Positions 59,075 through 64,000 of a DNA stretch of 64,000 nt are shown piece by piece. Position 1 is the stretch's first letter. Each line of letters opens with the position of its first letter. The notes below the pieces were generated by a model that made no database searches, was not told the origin of the DNA, and saw nothing but the letters and a program-made list of their open reading frames with translations. The stretch spans positions 1 to 64,000 of the forward strand of contig NZ_KB893725.1 in NCBI RefSeq assembly GCF_000374165.1, given 5' to 3'. A program made the translations under genes and the position numbers. Source of the stretch: Parafrankia elaeagni. Its GTDB lineage: Bacteria; Actinomycetota; Actinomycetes; Frankiales; Frankiaceae.

Positions 59075-60618
59075 TCCCAGACCTCCGCGGTGTCACGTTC
59101 GGTCGGCTCGTAGGGCTCGGGCGGACCGCCGTGCGTCCACGGGGTGTCCGCGGCGTCCGGCATGGCGACGGAGCGGACTCCGTCGGCGAGGACCGCGCTG
59201 TAGCAGAGGGTCTCACCCGCCTCCGGAACCGAGCCCGGGGCGGGAGCCGCGGACCGGCCCATTCCGCTCTGCGCCTCCAGAGTGATCAGAATCGCGCCCG
59301 TGGCGCCCCGGCCGCCGTCCGCGCCGGTGCCGATGTCCGCGACAGTGTCGCCGCCATCCCCAGGGGAATCAATCGCGACGATGAGGCATTCCTGCTTCCG
59401 CCGGCTGCTGGCGACGACGCGGGTACCGAGGGCGAGGCGGACCGGGTCCTCCGTCCGCACGGTGAGCAGGGGGCGGGTGACGAGCCGGCCCTTGCCCCGG
59501 CCGTTGGGGACACGCCGGTCGCGGTCGACGGCGAGAACGGTGCCCTGGAAGGCCTCGCCGGTGACCCGATGGTCGGCCATGACCAGCGGGTCGTCGAAGG
59601 CGCGTTCGGCGTCGTAGGCGGACTGGGCCGCTTCGATGCGGTTCAGCCGCCGCGCGGCCGCGACCGCGCCGTCGAGGCGGGCCTGCGGCAGGCCCTCCTC
59701 GGCCATGTAGGTGTGGAATCCCGTGTAGCGGGCGCGGTCGGTCTCCCAGCGGCCGGCGACCGACGCGCCGGGCGGTAGCTGGCGGAGCAGGTCGAGGGCG
59801 CGCCAGACCAGGTCCCAGGTCGGCTGGAGCTGGCCGCGCAGGACGTCCCGCAGACGTGCCAGCACCGTCGGCAGCGCGGCGGGATCGGTCACCGCGTCGT
59901 AGGCGGCGATCGCGGGGGCGAGGATGTCGTTGTCGAAGCCGGGGTCGGTGGTGGGGCCCGCCGGCGGGCTGTGCGCCGGGTCCTCGGCGAGGCGGGCGGA
60001 CGTCGGACCGTCCCGGCCGGGAGGCGGGTCGATCCAGCCCATGGCGGCGGCGAGGTTCGCGTCCTCGAGGGCGCTCTGCCCGGTCGCCCAGTGCAGGGAG
60101 AGCAGGTCGGTGACGGCCCGGGCCAGCGAGGAGCCGGGGATCTCCGCCCGCTCGGCGAAGAAGGTGAGCCACCGCCCGAGCAGGGGAACGCTCGGCGGGA
60201 CGGCGTAGTCACCGTCGGTGGCACGGAAGCGGGTGGAACGACCGAACAGCCGCAGGAAGGCGAGGCCCGCCGGGTTGGGCAGGATCAGCTGGGGGGCGTC
60301 GTGGGCCCGCGGCCCGTTCGCGAGCTCCTCGGCGTCGGCGGCGAAGCCGAGGACGTGCGGCAGGACGATCTCGGCGAGGTCGGCCGCGAAGGCGAAGCGC
60401 AGGTCGCGGTTGCGCGGCTGGGGCACGACGAGGAGGGTCGGGTCGGCCTGGCGGGTCCCGACGAGCGCGGCGAGCGGGGCGTTCGCCTCACCGGCCAGCG
60501 TCAGCGGGACGAGGACGAGCGGACGCTCGGACAGGTGCACATGACGCACGGTGGCGATCGGCGCGGCCGTCCCGGTGGCGGCGGCGAGCGCGCGGGCGTA
60601 CGAGCTGATCGCGCTCAC
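59071..60618 (-). CDS. Unrecognised 515-residue protein between nuclease and helicase
   Basis: Starts GTG at 60618 and is coupled to both neighbours by 4-nt overlaps (GTGA and ATGA). I do not recognise a family. It has a beta-rich N-terminus (LVLVPLTLAGEANAPLAALVG; TLLVVPQPRNRDLRF), a helical middle (LLRQLPPGASVAGRWETDRAR; RRLNRIEAAQSAYDAE) and a C-terminal section resembling an OB or beta-barrel (LLTVRTEDPVRLALGTRVVASSRRKQ). No catalytic motif is obvious. Its fixed position between a Cas4/Dna2-like nuclease and a helicase suggests a structural or DNA-recognition subunit of one machine. Confidence 0.72.
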   Translation of the reverse strand: MSAISSYARALAAATGTAAPIATVRHVHLSERPLVLVPLTLAGEANAPLAALVGTRQADPTLLVVPQPRNRDLRFAFAADLAEIVLPHVLGFAADAEELANGPRAHDAPQLILPNPAGLAFLRLFGRSTRFRATDGDYAVPPSVPLLGRWLTFFAERAEIPGSSLARAVTDLLSLHWATGQSALEDANLAAAMGWIDPPPGRDGPTSARLAEDPAHSPPAGPTTDPGFDNDILAPAIAAYDAVTDPAALPTVLARLRDVLRGQLQPTWDLVWRALDLLRQLPPGASVAGRWETDRARYTGFHTYMAEEGLPQARLDGAVAAARRLNRIEAAQSAYDAERAFDDPLVMADHRVTGEAFQGTVLAVDRDRRVPNGRGKGRLVTRPLLTVRTEDPVRLALGTRVVASSRRKQECLIVAIDSPGDGGDTVADIGTGADGGRGATGAILITLEAQSGMGRSAAPAPGSVPEAGETLCYSAVLADGVRSVAMPDAADTPWTHGGPPEPYEPTERDTAEVWE

Positions 60619-61844
60619 CCGTCGGCACCGCCGAGCGGCAGGGGCGCGCCGGCCAGCGCCTCGGCGTACATCCTGGCGGTGATCCGCAGGCGTTCGGCGG
60701 CTTCGGCCTGGTCCTCGGCCGGCGCGCGGGTGCCGTGGGCGAGGCCGAGCGCCTCGGTGACGGTGTCGATGCCACCGAGGTCCTCGCGCACGCTCGCGCC
60801 GAGGGCGGCCGTGCGGCCGGCGGCCTCGTGCCGGCAGCGGAACGCGAGCTCGCAGGTGGACAGGCAGTCCGGTGTGTAGCGGGCGTCGAGCAGGTCGAGT
60901 CCCGCGGTGAGCTCGGTGGCGGGCCGGGTCGGCGCACCGTCCGGGCCGGCGGCGAGGTCGAAGGTCAGGCCGGCGGGCAGGTCGTCGAGCAGAGCCTCGA
61001 TGGTGGCCAGCCGGGTGAGCTGATGCTCGAGTCCGAGCAGCTGCCGCCGGACGTCGACCCTGGTCGCCAGGGGCGCGTTGGAGAAGTCGCGGGGGCACAC
61101 GAGGACCACATCGTGGGAGACGGTGGCCGGCGGGACGACCGGCATCATCGGCACGGTCGGGACGACCTCGCGAGCGCGCAGCATCCGGCGCAGTGCCAGC
61201 ACGTAGACGGCGGCCTGGACCGCGGCGGCCGCGACCTTCTCCCCGTCGGCCTGCCCGTCGACGACCGGGAACGACTTGATCTCGACGATGTGGAACTGCC
61301 CGTCGGGGCGGATCACCAGCAGGTCCGGTTCCAGGTGGACGTCCTGCCCGCCGACGGGCAGCGCCAGCAGCGGATGGGCGACGAGAACGATCCCGTGCGG
61401 GTCCGGGCGCAGCGCGGCGACCGTCCGGTCCAGCCGGTCCGCGAGGTTCTCCGCGGCCGGGCGGACCCCCCCGCCCTGCTCGGCGGACGCGCCGAGGTCG
61501 ACGACGGTGACACCGGGGGAACCCTCGGGGCCGGGATCGAACCCCAGGCAGTCCGCCAGGAGACGGAGCAGATCGGTGCCACCGTCGTTCCTGACCCGGG
61601 CCTCGAAGGCGTTGCCGCGGATGATCGCGAACTGGGACTGGCCGAAAGGGGCCGCGAAGCCGATGTGGCGGGACAGGCCGTCCTTGTCCACCCCGGCGGC
61701 GTCGAGGACGGCCCGCCGGTTGCACCCTGGGTTACGGGTCAGTGCCGCGATGGTGCGCGCGTCGTGGCGCCGGCGGGCGGCGGAGCCTCGGATGAGGTCG
61801 AGGCGCGCCTCGGTCCGGTTCTGCTCTGACCCCCGGTTCTGCAC
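60615..61844 (-). CDS. PD-(D/E)XK nuclease with four-Cys (Fe-S) signature
   Basis: A 409-residue RecB/Cas4/Dna2-type nuclease. The catalytic core is Asp174 (EPDLLVI), then Glu188-x-Lys190 (VEIKSF). One Cys lies N-terminal (Cys41, NPGCNRR) and three are clustered near the C-terminus (Cys327, Cys331, Cys337, CX3CX5C). This is the spacing style of 4Fe-4S nucleases such as Cas4, AddB and Dna2. It probably cuts single-stranded DNA. The GTG at 61844 has AAGGTGG upstream; a longer reading to 62210 merges with another gene. No other Cas protein is near. It begins the nuclease/unknown/helicase operon. Confidence 0.82.
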   Translation of the reverse strand: MQNRGSEQNRTEARLDLIRGSAARRRHDARTIAALTRNPGCNRRAVLDAAGVDKDGLSRHIGFAAPFGQSQFAIIRGNAFEARVRNDGGTDLLRLLADCLGFDPGPEGSPGVTVVDLGASAEQGGGVRPAAENLADRLDRTVAALRPDPHGIVLVAHPLLALPVGGQDVHLEPDLLVIRPDGQFHIVEIKSFPVVDGQADGEKVAAAAVQAAVYVLALRRMLRAREVVPTVPMMPVVPPATVSHDVVLVCPRDFSNAPLATRVDVRRQLLGLEHQLTRLATIEALLDDLPAGLTFDLAAGPDGAPTRPATELTAGLDLLDARYTPDCLSTCELAFRCRHEAAGRTAALGASVREDLGGIDTVTEALGLAHGTRAPAEDQAEAAERLRITARMYAEALAGAPLPLGGADG

Positions 61845-61938
61845 TGACCCACCTTCGTGACGGCCGTCGTCGCGGAGCAACCGCGGGCAACGATGCCGTC
61901 GACGGGGGCGTCCGTCCAGTCTTGTGCCGGCATGTCGG

Positions 61939-62192
61939 TCAATGAGTTCGTGGCCGGGGCCGGGCGCAGGCGTCCTTGAGGGCGTCCGCGAGGATGCCGA
62001 AGGAGTCGAGCGTGCCGCCGGGCGCGCCGTCGATCTCGGGGAGGTTGTCGGTGGTGACCCTGCGCTCGCCGAGGACGCCGCGCAGGTCGGCGACGAGCTG
62101 GTTGCGCCCGCCGGCCTGCGTGAACAGCGTGGTCCCGGTGAAGTAGGGTCCGCTATCGCCTTCTTTATCTTGTCCTGATCCTTCGCGGCCAC
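61939..62192 (-). pseudogene. Small gene with apparent frameshift
   Basis: From a GTG at 62192, supported by GGGAGAGGA, translation gives VAAKDQDKIKKAIADP. It then loses frame near 62146-62150 (GGGTCC run), and the following frame continues YFTGTTLFTQAGGRNQL...LKDACARPRPRTH to the stop at 61939. One extra base in the C/G run would restore a protein of about 85 residues. It is either a real frameshift mutation or an error in the sequence. The function is unknown; it lies just upstream of the nuclease gene and may be its first operon member. Confidence 0.5.
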
Positions 62193-62277
62193 CGGTGATT
62201 CCTCTCCCATAGGACGACGAGTACGGGAGGAGCATTACCGAGGTCCAGCGAGATCGCCGACCCGGAACAATGCGCGA

Positions 62278-62317
62278 GATCCGGGAGAACAATGCGGGAC
62301 GAGCTTTCTCCCGGATC
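62278..62317. promoter_or_regulatory. 12-bp perfect inverted repeat between MMPL and small gene
   Basis: GATCCGGGAGAA (62278-62289) and its exact complement TTCTCCCGGATC (62306-62317) with a 16-nt loop. It lies downstream of the MMPL stop and upstream of the small gene. It could be a terminator or an operator; there is no T-run. Confidence 0.5.
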
Positions 62318-62343
62318 ACGCGGCGACATCTCCGGAAAGGATT

Positions 62344-64000
62344 TCAACGGACGAGCGGCGCTCCGGATCCGCCGGCGACGCGCCCGCCGTCCGAGCCGCC
62401 CGAGGCGGCGGAACCACCGGAGGCGGCCGACCCGCCGGCCCCGGACCCGGCCCCGGACCCGGCGGTGGTCCCCTTTCCCTTACCGGCAGGGGCCCCTGAC
62501 GCGCCCTGCCCGCGACGGGTGGTGCGCTCCGCCTGCCAGCGCTGGCCGAGGTGGACGGAGGCGGGCAGAATCGCCGCGCGCACCAGGACTGCGTCCACCG
62601 CCAGGCCGATCGCCAGGCCGAAGCCGAGCATCTTCAGGGTGCGGGGTGGCTGCGCGACGACGGCGAGGAACACGAAGACCATCACGAAGTTCATGGTCAG
62701 GACGACGTGGCCGAGGTCGGCGTGCCCGCGGCGAACGGCGTCGCGGCCGTCGCGGATCGGGTCGGGCCGGGCGCCGTCCCGGCGGCGGGCGACCAGCCGG
62801 GCGGCACGCCGAAACGCTCCCCCGTCCCCGGCGCCGGTCTTCGCGGGCGGATCCGCGGAGCCGCCCTCACGCAGCCGCATGAGCAGGATGAGGTTCATCG
62901 CCGGCCCGAGCCCGAACACCGAGATCATGACCGGGACGAGGACGAACGGCTCGACGGGGCTGGTCATCACCCCCAGCCGCCGGGCCAGGTCGGGGTCCTG
63001 GAACAGGACCCGCAGCAGGCCGGCGGAGGCGAGGACGCTCAGCACGCCGGCCGCGCCGAGCACGACGGCGAGCACCGGCGAGCCCGCCACGGCGTACACC
63101 ACCAGCCCGATCGTGAGCAGGACGATGGCGAGGAACAGCGGCAGGGTGGACCGGAACTCGTCCGCGGCGTCGTCGAACATGGCGGTCGGGCCACCGACCG
63201 CGGCGGTCGTGACGGTGCCGCGCAGCGCGGCGGGCAGCACCTCGTCCCGCAACTGTCGGACCAGGTCGCTGGTCTGGGTGGTGCGGGGGCCGTCGGCGGG
63301 CAGCACCCGGATGACCGCCGGTCCGCGTGTCGGGTCGTCCAGGGAGACCTCCGACGTCCGCACGCCCGGCACACCGCGGAGCACCGCGGCGACGGTGCGC
63401 GGTTCGGTGGTCCGTTCGGTGGGGTCGCGGGGCTGCCCCCTGTCCACGGTGACGAGGATCGGGCCGTTGATGCCGGCGAAGAAGCCTTCGCTCGCCAGGT
63501 CGTAGGCGCGCCGGGTGGTCATCGAGGTGGGGTCGGTACCCGAGTCACCGCCACCGATCCGCAGGCCGGACGTCTGGTTGCCCAGCGTCATGAGCAGGAC
63601 GCCCGCCGCGACGACGATGAAGGCCGGGTAGCGGCCGACCTGCGCCGCCCACCAGGACCGCAGGCCGGGCCGCCGGGCGAGCCCGGCGCCGGCCATGGCC
63701 AGGTAGTGCCGTTCGGCCCAGCCGAGCAGCCGGGCGCCGCCCGTCGCGAGCAGCGCGGGAAGCAGGGTGAGCAGGGTGAGCACGGCCAGGGCCGTGCCTC
63801 CCGCGGCGGCGAGCGCCAGACCGCCGAACGGGCTGGGGCGCAGGGCCGCGAGGGCGAGCATCGCGAGACAGAAGCCGAACCCGCCGACGACGACCGCGGC
63901 ACCGGAGCGGGTGGTCGCGACCGCCGCGGCCTGAGCCCGGTTCCTGCCGCTCAACAGCGCCGACTGGGCCCGGTGCACGGCGACGATCGCACCGCCCAGG
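62344..64000 (-). CDS. MMPL-family RND transporter (partial, runs off the window)
   Basis: At least 551 residues of an MMPL/RND-type lipid or hydrophobe exporter; the N-terminus lies beyond position 64000. Membrane blocks are clear (VVVGGFGFCLAMLALAAL; LPLFLAIVLLTIGLVVYAV; MNFVMVFVFLAVVAQP), as are the GGPTAMFDDAADEF periplasmic segment and the LGFGLAIGLAVDAVLVRA helix with its conserved Asp. Such proteins export mycolic-type lipids, siderophores or other envelope compounds in actinobacteria. The C-terminus is a Gly/Ser/Ala-rich tail with GGSAASGGSAASGGSDGG repeats. Its cargo is not evident. Confidence 0.88.
   Translation of the reverse strand, partial: LGGAIVAVHRAQSALLSGRNRAQAAAVATTRSGAAVVVGGFGFCLAMLALAALRPSPFGGLALAAAGGTALAVLTLLTLLPALLATGGARLLGWAERHYLAMAGAGLARRPGLRSWWAAQVGRYPAFIVVAAGVLLMTLGNQTSGLRIGGGDSGTDPTSMTTRRAYDLASEGFFAGINGPILVTVDRGQPRDPTERTTEPRTVAAVLRGVPGVRTSEVSLDDPTRGPAVIRVLPADGPRTTQTSDLVRQLRDEVLPAALRGTVTTAAVGGPTAMFDDAADEFRSTLPLFLAIVLLTIGLVVYAVAGSPVLAVVLGAAGVLSVLASAGLLRVLFQDPDLARRLGVMTSPVEPFVLVPVMISVFGLGPAMNLILLMRLREGGSADPPAKTGAGDGGAFRRAARLVARRRDGARPDPIRDGRDAVRRGHADLGHVVLTMNFVMVFVFLAVVAQPPRTLKMLGFGLAIGLAVDAVLVRAAILPASVHLGQRWQAERTTRRGQGASGAPAGKGKGTTAGSGAGSGAGGSAASGGSAASGGSDGGRVAGGSGAPLVR

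Noticed and set aside
59071-61725. An 884-residue frame fusing the unknown protein to a longer N-terminus
   Set aside because: The extension overlaps the nuclease gene in another frame. The 4-nt GTGA overlap at 60615-60618 gives a natural start.
61924-62178. A plus-strand 84-residue gene
   Set aside because: It is antisense to the frameshifted small gene, and the minus-strand frames have the better start and ribosome site.

Overview
This 64-kb window is very GC-rich, uses GTG and TTG starts freely, and carries F420/LLM oxidoreductases, FadD3- and Ltp2-like enzymes and MMPL, DHA2 and HxlR/MarR families. That points to an actinobacterium. A Frankia/Pseudofrankia-type genome is the best guess, but this is inferred from gene content only. 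No rRNA, tRNA, CRISPR array or complete insertion sequence was seen.

Region 1 (about 0.2-34.6 kb) is a large acyl-CoA catabolic island: four family III CoA-transferases, two acyl-CoA dehydrogenase pairs, three acyl-CoA ligases, two enoyl-CoA hydratases, four short-chain dehydrogenases, a two-subunit B12 mutase, a MeaB GTPase, two LLM enzymes, an oxygenase-type flavin/2Fe-2S reductase, an amidohydrolase, a hotdog protein, a DUF35-thiolase fusion and a P450. Divergent promoters in the first 24 kb share an operator-like element, GAGAAT-N3-ATTCTC. It occurs at about 4.85, 11.1, 19.97, 21.64-21.70 (three copies) and 23.89 kb, with a half-site at 6.7 kb. The TetR-family gene at 4.96 kb is the natural candidate regulator. 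The set resembles steroid or terpenoid side-chain and ring catabolism (FadD3, ChsE1/E2-like pairs, Ltp2/DUF35, a KshB-like reductase), but the substrate cannot be read from sequence. A HigBA-type toxin-antitoxin pair interrupts the island at 12.4-13.1 kb.

Region 2 (34.7-46.8 kb) is mixed: an orphan OmpR-type response regulator, a flavin monooxygenase of the salicylyl-CoA hydroxylase type, a 60-residue peptide joining a lasso-type RiPP leader to a Gly/Trp-only tail, a type II NADH dehydrogenase, a secreted glycerophosphodiesterase, a binding-protein/VWA/XpaC-like envelope operon, and a transporter-like membrane protein with a long disordered tail.

Region 3 (47-57.6 kb) holds regulator-transporter pairs (MarR + DHA2, HxlR, double Lrp + DHA2), a methyltransferase and a truncated second one, a PH-like protein, an alpha/beta hydrolase and an HD phosphohydrolase.

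Region 4 (57.7-64 kb) is a tightly overlapping operon of a Cas4/Dna2-like Fe-S nuclease, an unrecognised 515-residue protein and an SF1-type helicase. Upstream lie a small frameshifted gene and an MMPL transporter that runs off the window. This three-gene unit is a candidate uncharacterised DNA-processing or defence module.

Two genome-style features stand out. Short perfect tandem duplications sit repeatedly at or just beyond stop codons, and near-perfect GC hairpins separate convergent genes.
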